Shown here piece after piece: positions 47,304 to 59,200 of a DNA stretch of 64,000 nt (the stretch's first letter is position 1; the number at the start of each line of letters is the position of its first letter). The position numbers and the translations under genes were made by a program. A model generated the notes under the pieces. That model worked only from the letters and a program-made list of their open reading frames with translations, was not told the origin of the DNA and made no database searches. The stretch lies in the NCBI GenBank assembly GCA_030998015.1, contig JARWMV010000246.1, positions 434,001-498,000 on the forward strand, given 5' to 3'. The DNA comes from Ceratorhiza oryzae-sativae. Taxonomy: Eukaryota > Basidiomycota > Agaricomycetes > Cantharellales > Ceratobasidiaceae.

Positions 47304-48485
47304 AATGACACAGTCGATACGGATCGTGAGGGAGTCGTGAGTGGGGGGGACGTAGCGAGCGGGGGAGGTAAAATACAGTAATCTGCGGCTTACGGGGACA
47401 ACGCAGAGCCTATATACCAATGTCTTTGAAAGCCATCAGGAGGAGCCTTCAAGGGCACGCGCTGCAGCGTCCGGGAACAGATCAGCCGATCGAGTCCAGG
47501 GTGCTTTTTCCCCCTTGCCATGTTTCTCAGCGAGCGCGAGAGCTCTCGACGTAAGATTCTCGCTTTGTGATTGGAGAGCAGCTATCGGCGGTACAGCCGG
47601 TCCTGTTATTGGGGGACTGCTTTTTGTTCTTTGTCCTCCGGAGTGGGCACCATGCCGGAGCTAATCGAATTTCAAACACTCCAATTCGGTAAGTGGCTCG
47701 TCCCTAGCTGTCCAAACCCCACCACACAGCATAGCAGACCCATCTTCGCAGTGCTCCCAAGATGCGAGCTGGGCACGGGCGGGACAGCGGTAGCCGGCAG
47801 CGGTACCTGGTCCAACGTCATACCCGAAATGAAGAGCGGCTCTGCAGTTGCGGATCGAGGGGTTTGGGTCCCAACATTCGTGCGGGCGCTCGGTGCAGCG
47901 GAACTTAATTTTGAATAATCAAAGGCCGAGCCGTCCACGCGGTAACACGTTCTACGTACCACTCGATGCTTCTTGATATCCGAGCTGCTGAGTGGGTTAG
48001 TGAAAGCCGCGGTGGCATGAAAGGACAGGGGTAGGGTAAGCATTCTTCCCCACACTACGCAGCGGAACTTGTACGCAGCACGCTCCAAGGATTGATGTTC
48101 TCATCTTTGAACGAAGCCCACCAGATCTATTGTTGGTCTTTGGGATGTAGGTACCTAATGAACAGGTGATACTGTGGACGAGCACAACAATAGGAGCCAA
48201 ATTGTCCCTCGAACCTGCCCAGATCAACTTGTAAACACATACTTGACGGCGTCGAAATCGAGGGGAAGGGCTTGGGAGTTGAGGCGAGTGTAAGCACACG
48301 CTTAGCGGAAAAGACTCGATTAACTGCAACATACAGTATGTGCTAAATTGTAACTGTCCAATAGCTTAGTGTACATTTGGTGATTTGAAATTCATAAATA
48401 TGTGGGAGATGTTGGCAATGCTTAGCTCAAACGTGCGATAGAGATTTCGCACGACATATTCGGTGCTTGACATCGCGTTTACCAC
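47304..48485. other. Intergenic, no gene recognised
   Basis: About 1.2 kb. A plus-strand open frame at 47571-47918 has no splice support or family signature, and overlapping antisense frames are equally long. Nothing else stands out. Confidence 0.5.
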
Positions 48486-50218
48486 GTGATTCGATGGGTC
48501 ACCCAAGTCGCCTTTGGCTCCAGCCTTTACGGATATGTTGGCTCTAAAACCCAACGAAAATGTGTTTCGATCAGTATACCAGATATAATCGATCTAATAT
48601 GTAGACTCTTGCATAGATCGGATTGTATCCAAATTGCGTACTCGTCTTGGTCGTCTTCCAAGTGGCTATACCCTACGTCTGGAGAGAGGTCAAAGGCGTT
48701 CACAATCTCTTATCACTCGTACCTGAGATACAAGTAGAATGGAAAAAGACATCTAGATGCGAACTGGTATGTTTTATTGTTAGTGCTTGATGTTGATGAT
48801 GCGTTTCCATACTAACCTCCCACCAGACTTTTCCTTCCACGGGCTCACTAAATCTCTCGCGGTTTTTAGTCTATTCCCGCCTTGTTCAATCCCTGCATGT
48901 GTTCCAAGATACCGCCACTTACACAGTAATTACTTGGGACAATCTATTGAGCCTTCACGATTATCTACTCTTGCCCAATCTGCAGAGCTTTGCCGTTGCC
49001 TCTGATATGTGTTCGGCTGTGGATCGCATCCATTGGGCCTATTTGTTCCTAAATCCGGCGCTCGTTCGATTGCGCCTTGCTGGTATCTCGGACGACGACT
49101 CGTGCTGGATTCCTGAGTCCATGGCTTCGTTGCTACTTGCACATACCGTTAAACTTTGCCCTTCAATTGAAACCATTGCATTCATGTCGCGACCTGATGA
49201 GCCTTTCGACACAACGGAGCCGAACATGCTCTCTCCCTTATCGACACTCGGATCCTACGATCACATAGCGAGCATGCGCTGCCTCCGTGACTTGACCATT
49301 GCCAAGTACTTCCTAATGACCGAGTCACTTGTGAAGATCGGGCTACTACCCTCCCTCGAAAAGTTAGTTATCCACGAATCCTGCAAAGAAGTTGGGCTTG
49401 TTATTTTCGACGGCTACCTACCTGATGACCTTTTTCCTTCTCTTCGTCATCTCGAGCTCCACTCAATTGACTCGTGTGAAGTGGCTCGAATTTGGAGGGT
49501 AGACCAATTGGTTAGAAACCTTACTTATGCGAATATTAAAGCTGTATCGCCAGCCGCCGAGTATAAGAGTGAAAAAGGGAGAAACGGATTGATTGGTTGG
49601 CTTCCGAAACTTTTCCTAAACAGCTTGCACATTCAGCATCTATCGACGGGCTTTCGAAGGAATACTCATACGATGAAATCGACATCTATGCATACCATTT
49701 TCCAATTGCCGTTAAAGTCTCTTTCACTCCCAATGATTCGGATCGCCGATTTTACGAAACTCTGCGAACAGCTTGCCAAATCATGCCCAAACTTATGTCG
49801 ATTAGACGTCCTTCATACTGAAGTCACCTTCTCGACCTTGCCACAAATCACTGGGAATCTCAAGCACCTCGAACATCTAGGTATTAATATACTCTGGGAT
49901 AGTGGACTTCCGTCAAAAGAGGATTCAGGTTGGCTTCGCTCAGGAGGGTCGTTGACTTCTCTGGAATGTAATAACGATAGTCATGTGGAATTCCTCCCGA
50001 GCTCGGCTCCTCGAGACATTGCAATGTAAGTGAACAATACATTGGAAGCGGTCCTCAACCATGACATATCAAAACTCCCAAGGTATTTTTTGAGCATTTG
50101 GCCGGATCTAAAGGCGGTTTACCTGCAAAAAGAAGCAAACGTACCAGCTTCATTTTGCGAAGCGGTGATCCAGATTTTTCCTAGCATACGAGCAGAGTTT
50201 ATCGCTTCTAAAGCATGA
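48486..50218 (+). CDS. F-box / leucine-rich-repeat-like protein, copy A
   Basis: Probable SCF adaptor, of the same lineage-specific type as the pseudogene that follows. The first exon has the F-box-like IIDLICRLLHRSDCIQIAYS and VAIPYVWREVKGVHNLLSLV, separated by a one-base frame break near 48655 that the paralogue lacks. No ATG is clear; the open frame begins about 48486. After an intron ending ccaccag, the second exon reads STGSLNLSRFLVYSRLVQSL and continues through Leu-rich repeats (LPNLQSFAVAS, LRDLTIAKYFL, LRHLELHSIDSCEV). A final 64-nt intron after PRDIAM joins YFLSIWPDLKAVYL and the stop at 50216-50218. The start is uncertain. Confidence 0.65.
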
Positions 50219-50820
50219 ACTAAATGTATTGATCAATTTGAGTGCTCTCCTGTGTCTTGGCTAATGTAAAACTATTGTGAATTCCTTTTCCAAGGCCCAC
50301 TGCTCGATCACGGGTGTAAGAACCACATTGAAACCCACGTGTTCATAGAACTAAAGGTTTACAAAAAGTGTAAGTTCTGTAATGGTGCCTATAAATAAGC
50401 GGCGGAGTCCGTTTGACCAACTATACCCGTTTAGTGCATCTCCGCGAATGGTCTGGGACTCGTGCTCCAATCCCCCCTGCAGAAACGCGATTGATCCTTA
50501 ACCTGAGTATATGCGCCTACTGGAATTTGGTATTCGAGATTAATAAAGTATCGTGCGGACTATATCGCTCGTTCAAGTAAGTTCGGCGTATCACCCGTCC
50601 TCCCAGGCGGGGCTCGCGAGTAAAAGCTAACAAGCCCTATGCAGCCTTGTCTCAGCATATATTACATCCCGCGGTATTAGCTTTTTCCTCTGTAAAAGGG
50701 AGGAAATAACACATCCAAACGTGCATGATGCAGACGGAGAATCGAGGTGGACAGCTCAAGGCCCACGTGAAGTTGAGGTCTCTAACGCCCAAACACCACA
50801 TGAACACGTCTCGACACCTC
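50219..50820. other. Intergenic, nothing recognised
   Basis: About 600 bp between the F-box copy A and the decayed copy B; no gene, repeat or RNA seen. Confidence 0.5.
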
Positions 50821-52510
50821 ATGATTAGCCGGAATACAACCATTATAAATAACATACTCGAGATAATTGGTATGATATGTAAGCTATTGCCGAGGTCAAC
50901 TTGCGCACAGATGACGTATTCATGCCACTTGTTCTTTCGTGTGGCTATACCGTATATCTGTGACGAACTCGAAGGGAATGAAAAGCTTCTATCACTTATT
51001 CCGGAATTGGAGGTAACACACGAGCTGGAGATAGGCCAAGAAACCGTGAGGCGTAAATAATAGAACTATAGTCCTAACATACCAGACCAACTCATCATTA
51101 GGATTCCTCCAAATGTGCGTCGCGGAATTTCTCGTGATTATTGGTTTATTCCCGTTACGTTCACTCTCTTAGACTATTTCAATCCGACTCTCTCATATAC
51201 AAAATCACTAACTAGGGCCGTTTTATCGGCCGTATCGTGTCCAGGTTGCAAGGCTACATCCTACCCAACCTGCGGCACCTGGTAATCAACTCTGACTCCT
51301 ATGCAATAACCCAATGAACCATCTTGGCCACGCTGCTTCTATCCTCCAACATAACTGAAATAAAATTTGAGTTTGAAAAACGATAGTTTACTATGGATTT
51401 CTGAAACCGGCGCTTCAAACATGCTCGACGCTCTCGACAGGATCTATCCTTTGCTTGAAATATTCAAGATTCTTCTACGGGCCGACGATGATGATGACAA
51501 GGAGGAAGGCCAGATTACCGATAAATCGTCTGTGGTGCCAGCTTCGGATCCATATGCTCACATCGCAACTATGAAATGTCTTTGGACATTGACAATAGGA
51601 AAATACGCCTTGCGGCCCGAATCGCTTTTGCACATTGGAGGTTTATCTCTTCTCGAAACGCTGATCGTTTATGACCCGCATGAATATGTTGAGCTCGCTT
51701 TGTTTGATGGACAGCCGCCTGGACATCTGTTTTCGTCAGTTCACAATTTCGAGCTCCATCAGTCCAACTCGTGTGAGGTTGTTCGGTTATGGAGGATAGA
51801 TGCACTCGTTCAGCATCTGACGCACGTGGTTATCGACGCTTTGCCCCCGGAGTTAGAATACGTCCAAGAAGCGGGCAAATATAGCCTGGTTGGCTGGCTC
51901 CCAGAGCTCTTCAAGAACAGTCTAGGCATTCGACAGCTTTCTTTCTCTGGGCTTCGATCAGGATAGCTCGACTGCTGTTCTAGAGTTGTACTCTGGGTCT
52001 TTATCAACTGTCCATTCTTTGCCTTTACAGTCACTCACGATCCTAACCTTAGCAGTCTATTATCATTATGAAGAGTTCTGCGAACAGATTACGCCATTGT
52101 GTCCAACTTTGCGCCAGCTATCTATCCTGGGTATTGAGATACATATACCTAACTTGCTGCTTCTCACGAACCATCTCAAACACCTCGAGCACCTAACCGT
52201 CGACCTTGTTCTGGGATCTTGTTCCAGAGAAAGGCTCCCCGAGTTCGGTTTCCTCATGAACAGCATTGGTTACTCTCGAATATACTCATCCCATGGCATA
52301 CGCCAGCCCCAATTTGAACACTCAGGATACGGCAGAGTTAGTGACCAAATTCGATTTCTATGGGTTCGCGAGATAACCAACGTACTTGATAGATACCTTT
52401 TGACTATTTGGCCGAACTTGAAGACCCTTCATTTGCCTGGAAAGTCCCACCCAGGGACCGAGGATTCAAGGATACCCAAAGAGGTAGGGGGGATCCTGAA
52501 CGAGAATTAG
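50821..52510 (+). pseudogene. F-box / leucine-rich-repeat-like gene, decayed copy B
   Basis: Paralogue of copy A, aligned by eye over its whole length. It starts MISRNTTIINNILEIIGMIC and has KLLPRSTCAQMTYSCHLFFR with VAIPYICDELEGNEKLLSLI. The region equivalent to the copy A second exon (51110-51400) has several in-frame stops. The later body is clearly homologous (IATMKCLWTLTIGKYALRP, LFSSVHNFELHQSNSCEVVR, LTIWPNLKTLHL) but contains a frame break near 51960. Stops in addition to frame breaks separate it from the indel pattern of the intact genes, so I treat it as a true pseudogene. It ends at 52508-52510. Confidence 0.65.
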
Positions 52511-53384
52511 GCAACAGAATCATGTACATGCAGTATGTGTTTGAGGCGGGCGAGAAATGTAAATGCGGAAAGCTGACTGACGATCGACTCTGGCGGGATT
52601 TTTATACACGTAGTTCTATGTTTATTTTTCGATTAGTATTTTATTAATCCGAGCCACCGCAAACGGTCCAGCAAGCAGTAACGATGCAAGAATCCTAGCG
52701 GAACATTGTTTCGGCAAAGGCATATCCCAACTTTGCTAATGCCGTTATGAGCGAGTTCGAATTTCAACCAAGTATAGTGTTTCAGATCAAGAGAAGCCAC
52801 GAAATCTTATGGCGATTATATGCACCTAAACAGGCAACTCATTGTCCAAAACGGGTTCAATCGACCCCCCGCACGAGTACGGTGTTCATCTAAACAGACC
52901 GGCGGCATCCCCGATCTTCCGCGGCAGAACTGGCAATGAGGCCGACCAACCGCGGCGCGCCTTCGCTGGTCGTTAGGAAATGCCGAAGCCGATCGTCAAG
53001 GCGATGAGGATGGAAACTATGCAATATGTAAAACTACGAACGAAATGTTATTTACACATCTCTAGCTCCCCTAGAGCTTTCAGGTTTGAGTTCCAAAGTA
53101 CGAACTAAGCGAAAAAAAGGTTCAAAAATAAGTACACGAAGAAAGGGAGCCATCGCTTGTGGTTTTGTTTCATTTGTCTCACGCAGTGGAACAAGTGTCG
53201 GGTCTGCAACCAGTTGGATTCGGCATTGAAAGAAGGGAAAGGGCAAACGTGGTAGAGACAAAGAAAAATGGATTTAAAACGGGGTAAAGGCCGTCGTGAG
53301 GAAAAAGCCGGTGTGCGGGTTGGAGAGGGAAAGGGAGGGGGAGGGGGGGGTGCTAGCGACACAGCGGAAAACACGGTGTACAGT
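52511..53384. other. Intergenic, no gene recognised
   Basis: About 870 bp. A minus-strand GC-rich purine run (53310-53350) lies close to the tetraspanin stop. No family signature. Confidence 0.5.
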
Positions 53385-54155
53385 TTAGACGAAGCCACGT
53401 CCGCCGCGCTTGGCGTCGATCTTGCGGAACCGTTCCTCCTCGACACGCTTGTTGATGATACACATCGTCGCTAGGAAAAGCGCAACAATGATCGCTTGGA
53501 ATCCATAGATCTGGATGACGGGTGACAGGATCAATTGACATGTAGAAAATGGATTTGAATTGGGACGTACAGAGGTGAAGATGTTGTTGAGCGTGAAGTC
53601 TGCAAAACCTGTTACAGGACCGACGCAACCGGTCGAGTTGAGCGCAAAGGTCTGCGAGGCGCACACGCCGGTTCCAATGGCACGGTCCGTGCCATTGAAA
53701 TAGCCGCAGCATTGGAACTTTTGTCCTATTAGCAGCCGAATAATGGGAAAAAAAGACCACCGGCCACTCACCTTTTCCTGAATCTGGCTCAACGTATCCG
53801 AACTCTGTGCTCCCCACACTTCACTAAAGTTCTTGCGCTCCTGGAGTGTATAGAACCACACAATGCTCCCAATGATAACCGTCGCGCCGAATCGGCGATC
53901 AACGTCCAGTTGAGAGCTTTGAGGCCACCAGTCGTGGCTTTGGGCGTGAGGATGGCAGCAATGGATATGACAAAGGTGATGGCGAACATGATGCCGAGGC
54001 CGAGCCCGGCATTCAAGTCGGTGGTGCTGATGACGAGGTCACGGAGCAGGTCGGGGAGCACGCCAGATGATGGAAAAAGCGATACAGATCACGCCAGCGA
54101 GGAGGAGGGCAAAGTCGATGCCGGCCCAGACGGCGGTGAGAGTCTTGGATGGCAT
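53385..54155 (-). CDS. Tetraspanin-like membrane protein
   Basis: Four-span plasma-membrane organiser; fungal members (Pls1/Tsp types) are linked to polarised growth and penetration structures. The first span is AGIDFALLLAGVICIAFSII, after the start at 54155 (MPSKTLTAVW). The second is GLGIMFAITFVISIAAIL, the third TVIIGSIVWFYTLQE and the last QAIIVALFLATMCIIN. The large loop has the CCG hallmark in FQCCGYFNGTD, with several further Cys (VCASQTF, STGCVGPV). It ends KIDAKRGGRGFV at 53385. Two one-base frame breaks, near 54070 (after SIIW) and 53890 (after ADSA), separate spans that should be contiguous; likely assembly indels. It is convergent with nothing close and divergent from MET8. Confidence 0.75.
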
Positions 54156-54843
54156 TGTGTTCAGAGGCTAAAGGAGTGTGATGGTGAGCTTGTGTGCGGC
54201 ATGGACGTGGGTGGGATGGGAGGGGCGAAACGGCAAGAAGCTCAACAGGGATAACGCACAAGACTGTGTCAAGAAGACTGAATAGACAAATTGGAACCAA
54301 TATGTGATTGACAGCCGTTGAAAGTCTTCGCAGAAGATGTGCGCGGCACAGGGAAAGAGCGGTCTGTATAGAGAGAGTGGAGTGAGTGACGATGCCTGCA
54401 GTCGTCGGTGGTGGTGGTCCGGAGGAAGCCAAGCGTGGTTGTCGTGCCTGCCGAGGCTACTTACGCGATTATGGGAACAAACAGACCGGCTTGACGACGG
54501 AGAAATAGAACGCTTAAATAAAGGGAAGAAATGCAGGCCAGCCCGCAGCAAAAACGAAAGCAAGGGGGGAGCGAGGGGGCTGTCGTCGCAGAGACCAGGA
54601 GCAGACAGTGGCCGCTCCGATTATGAGTCGTAGCGCTGCGGGCAATTGGGAATAGAACATCCAGTCGATACTTGGCAACACCCGGAAGACCTCTATCAGT
54701 TTGTCTATTTTTTTCTACAAGACATTCTTCAGTCGCGACTCCGCGTGCAATCCGGTCGCCGGGGGGACACATGCTATTCTCGGCCCAAGCATACACCCAC
54801 CACTAAGCGCCCAGCCGTGACCTCGGCCCTACTTTCGACGACG
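54156..54843. promoter_or_regulatory. Divergent intergenic region, tetraspanin / MET8
   Basis: About 690 bp with GA-rich and CT-rich stretches on the plus strand near 54320-54560. No clear TATA box before the MET8 ATG. No gene recognised. Confidence 0.4.
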
Positions 54844-55860
54844 ATGGCAGACATTCCGCCGCCAATCCGACCCGACGCGTCTTTGCTCCTCGCATGGCAG
54901 CTCAAGGACAAACGGGTCCTCATCGTCGGTGGTGGAAACGTCGCAGCGGGGCGTCTCGACGCCGTGCTGGACGCTTCGGCTAGGGTTACGCTCATCTCGC
55001 GCCGAGACGGCCTCGACAGGGGGACCGCCTATCGCATCTTTGAAGATGAGCAGGAAGTGCGCGACCGCATTGATTATATCGACCGGGACTTTGTGCTCGA
55101 CGACGATATTGGCTTGATCGACAGTGCGGACATGGTCCTCACCGCCATTGACGACGTCGACCTCAGTCGAAAGATCTGTGCGCTTGCGCGAGAGAAACGG
55201 AGGCCAGTAAACGTCGCAGACGTACCACCTGAATGCGACTTTTACTTTGGCTCACAGATTCGGGATGGGCCGCTGCAGGCAAGTCTCGATAATTGCCCTA
55301 ATTGGTACAATTAATGGTTTGGACGCAGATTATGATCTCAACAGGCGGCGCCGCACCCAAGCTGTCGAATCTGATCCGAAAGCGCGTTGAAGAGAGCTTA
55401 CCGCCCCACCATTTTTGGGCAACGCCATTCGTCAGGTTGGAATTCTGCGTGCGCGGTTGAGGAAGCGTGCGCCAGGGGTTGGCGGCTCGTTGGGTCGGAA
55501 GCGCATGCGGTGGGTCTATTCATACGCTAGTTTGATGGAGACTCACAAGCTAGCTATAGTTGGATGATCAAGGTATGCGATACCTGGTCATTTGAAGAGC
55601 TCGCAGACATGGACGAGGTCATGATGGAGCGGTTGTTGGACGAAGGATGGGACAAGAACATGCACGTTCCGACGTACCTGGAGGTGGGGGGGAAGCGACG
55701 CGGGAGGTATGTTCCGCGGTGGCGTTTGTCACGCATCGTGCTCAACTGAATTCATTCAAGTTGGCTAGAACGCATCCCGGCCGGAACCGGTGCCGGCGCT
55801 GCAGGCTTTGCCGTCGGTGCACTCGCCGTGGCCGCTCTCGTTCTCTTGCGAAGAAGATAA
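54844..55860 (+). CDS. MET8: Met8-like siroheme synthase (precorrin-2 dehydrogenase/ferrochelatase) with C-terminal hydrophobic tail
   Basis: Bifunctional enzyme making siroheme for sulfite reductase: NAD-dependent oxidation of precorrin-2, then iron insertion. The N-terminal Rossmann fold has KRVLIVGGGNVAAGRLDAVL, ADMVLTAIDDVDLSRKIC and VNVADVPPECDFYFGSQ, then IMISTGGAAPKLSNLIRKR. The C-terminal part reads AIRQVGILRARLRKRAPGVG, GSLGRKRMR and WMIKVCDTWSFEELADMDEV. A T5 run at 55412-55416 is one base short, giving a frame break between SLPPH and GNAIRQVG. The last exon adds SWLERIPAGTGAGA followed by about 16 hydrophobic residues (AGFAVGALAVAALVLL) and RRR, stop at 55858-55860. Yeast Met8 (about 274 residues) lacks such a tail. 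Confidence 0.85.
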
Positions 55861-56299
55861 CGGGGTTGGATATACATGAACCAACTCGCTCACGCCATTT
55901 GCCGTTCATCGCATTTACGCATCGCTCAAAACATCATGTATCCCTAGCTATCGAGTATATATACACGCTCAAGACCGAGCTGTCGCATCTGGACTAGACT
56001 GAGCCCAGGCAGGAGGCAAGACCGCATGGAATGAGTGAATAAACCGATAATTCTAAGGCGCAAGGACCCTGGCTCACTTGGTGAGAGAAATCTGAAACTC
56101 GGAAGCGCGTGCCGAGCTTCGTCCCGTCCACCACACCGTACCTCCCCGCTGCTCCCGTTTCTCGCACACCTGCGCGAGAACGTTCGCGAGTGGTTCGTGC
56201 CCAGTGATAATCGACTGTTGCTGGCCGACGGACACACATACGCGCGCTTGGTCGTGGATAACTGCAACGCGAGGCACCAACGAGGCACAGGTGAAATCA
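55861..56299. other. Intergenic, no gene recognised
   Basis: About 440 bp between MET8 and the CNH gene; presumably terminator and promoter. No element is obvious. Confidence 0.5.
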
Positions 56300-59200
56300 A
56301 TGGCGACGTCGCTGCTCGATCCTGTCGCTCAACACGCGGCGGACATCGTCCAACAACGCGGACTCGGGAATCCCGACCGAAATGCGCTCATGGCTGGCGT
56401 CCTCGCCCAGCGCACGCCTCGCTGGATTGTTCACCAAGGACTCCAAGGTGAGTTTCCTTTGATTTTCGTTTGTGTTATCAATCGGCTCACGGTCTGACAG
56501 GTGAAAGAACGCGACCTGCGCGTGTTCCTGTTCGACTGTGCGATTGTGATCCTCGCCCCCAAGGACAAGGACAAGGACGGCGAGGCCGGCTGGGTGCCGT
56601 TCTGTGATGTGAGTCGTCGACCTGGGCACATCCCCCACATCACACTGATCGCACACATAGCCGATCCCGATCGAGTTGCTCACGCTACGTGCACCCCGTC
56701 CGAGCAACCCAACGGCGTCCCCCGCGCCCGCCGCTCACCGCCGCTCATGGTTCCTCGACCGTCTGCCAGCATCCCCCACCTCGAGCCCCGCCCGCGCCAA
56801 GACGCCCCCACCGCTGTCGTCCCCTCGTCCAGGGTCAGTGTCTGTGCCAGGTTCGCCCCAACGTCTGCCAGTTTCGTCGGCGAGCCTGCCGCTCGCTTCG
56901 CCGGCGGCCGATGAATTCCCACTGGTGTTGTCCACGTTGGGTAAGAAAGATGCGGCGGCGGCGCGCATGTGGCCATTGACGCTCTACGCCTCTGATCTGG
57001 CCGAACAGCGCGCGTGGGCCCAGTGTGTGTCGGGGCGCCAGGAAGGTGTGCGCGTACGCGGGCGGGATGGCCAGTCGCGCGGTTGGAGGCTGGTTCCGAT
57101 CCATTTGGGGCCGGTTATGACTGGGATGGGCAAGGTGACTTGTTATGTTGATTATGGTGCGCTTTTTTGTTTGGTCGTTTGCCTCGGACGCTAAGATTTT
57201 TTATGGGTGATAGATGTTGGGTTCCACAAGGCTCGGTTGTGGGGAACGCCTGAAGGACTGTACGAACATGTCTTGACGGCCCAGAATCAACAGACGGCCG
57301 TACGCAAGATTTTGGATCTACCAGGGGTGACGCATGTCCTGGTGATGGATTTCGACGAGCGGTTGATGATCGTAGTCGTTGCCGGCAAGTCGCATCGTCG
57401 TCTAATGTTATTTGCATAAACTAAGGATATCTTGTTGAACAGAACAAACGGCCTATCTCGCGCCTTTCCCAAACCCAGGCTCGACGCTGGAAGTCTCGCG
57501 GCTGAAGAAGATTGGCACAAATATTACGCACGTTGCTGCGGGTGTGCTCGTGTTGCAGCCTCCGGCGTCGTCGAGTACGCCTCCTTCGGCATTTGTCGAT
57601 CCCAGTGCGCCTAGTCTTGTTTCGTCCTGTGTTATCCTTGCTTACACATTATTGAATTTCCAGACGATAAGCGTGAGCGCCGCAAGAGTAACACGTTGAC
57701 CAAACCCTCACCCCGGGCTGCGGTGATTTCGGGCGCAGGATCGAGCAAATCGGATGTGACGAGTGCGATACGGATTGTCAAGGAGAAGGAGAAGGAAAAG
57801 GATAAGGAGAGCATTCGGACGGGCCCGGTCCCAGCTCCTGCCCCAGTCCCAGCCGTGTCTGCCCCGCTCCGGCTCCGGCCCCTGCGTCGACACTTGCTCC
57901 GGAAACCGCACCTCGGCGATCGCTCTCCCCCAGCAAAGAGAAAGAAAAAAAGCATCGTCGTCTCTCCGATATCAGCCTCTTTTCGCTCTGGCGTCGTAAA
58001 CCAGAAAAGGACAAGGCGAAAAAGAGCGAAAAGGAAAAATCGCCTGCTTCTCCTACTGTTACCACTTCTTCTGCTGCTACCCGCTTCTCGACTGCTACAA
58101 CCGAGTCCAAGACCAAGGTCAAGCGAGCCAGAGTCCAATCCCAAGACGTCGGTTAGCACGGTCAAGCCTGGTCATGGCTATGATGGACCACCGTTGTCCA
58201 AAGCCAAATCCGCGACGCTTCCGAGCTCGTTGATGCGGTTGCCCAGCTTCGAGTTTGACCGAGACGACCTTTCGGGTGGCAAGGACGAGGCAAGGAGAAC
58301 GGCGCAACCAAAGAGACTGCTGTCGCTGCCAACGAAAACGGCACGCGCCAGAGCATCGACGAAACTGGTGCAAAGCTTATCGACAGCCCCAAGCCGGGTT
58401 CATTCAGCCAAACACTCCCCTCGCGCTCGAGCGCAGGTGTGAGCGGACTCGGACGCAGCTTGGCTCTGGGTCGCAAGCGCACAAACGATTCCGTGAAGCC
58501 CGCGACGGTGGGTCCACCACCCAAGATCCAGATTGCGCTGGATTTCCCGAGCATCGCCTGGCCGTCCTTGCAAGATGATATCAACGCCTCGGATCGTTTC
58601 GCCGAGTCGGACTTTTTGGCCGATGTACAGCGCGATTTGGGTGAGCTCGTTGCTGGGAGTGGAAGTTTGGCCGGGGATGCTGGAGAGGGGGATAAGGATA
58701 TGTTGGCCCTTCCAGAGGCGATCAATGAGGAACCGGAAAAGGCCAAGGAGGAGTCCAGCTCGGTGCCCCATGCAAATGGGAATGGCAACGGACATAGTGC
58801 GCCGGTTGAAGAATCCTCCAAAGCTCCAGAGCAACAGCCTCAAGAAGTCTCGACGCCTCCTATTCCTGCCCCACTTCAAGCAACGCCGATTCCGATGGCG
58901 CAACCTCAAACTGCATCTCGTCCCGCCCAGCCGCAGCACACCCGTTTCCTAGTACTATCCAAGAGCACAACCTTGAGCACAACCGTAAAGTTGTTCACGG
59001 TTGGAGGACTCAAGGTTGAGGACGAAGGGGATATCGGTGGTGGTCGTTTGACCTTTTACAAGGTCAGTTGCGTTTTGACACCAGATGCTTGCAGCTACTG
59101 AATCCTGGATGTAGGAATTCTACGTTCCCTCTCAAACTTATTCGATCGACTTTTTGAGATCCCGTATCTGCTTTAGTGGCGGAGACGGATTCGAAATCAT

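Noticed and set aside
47571..47918. Plus-strand open frame of 115 codons
   Set aside because: No recognisable motif and an equally long antisense frame; no promoter or splice evidence.
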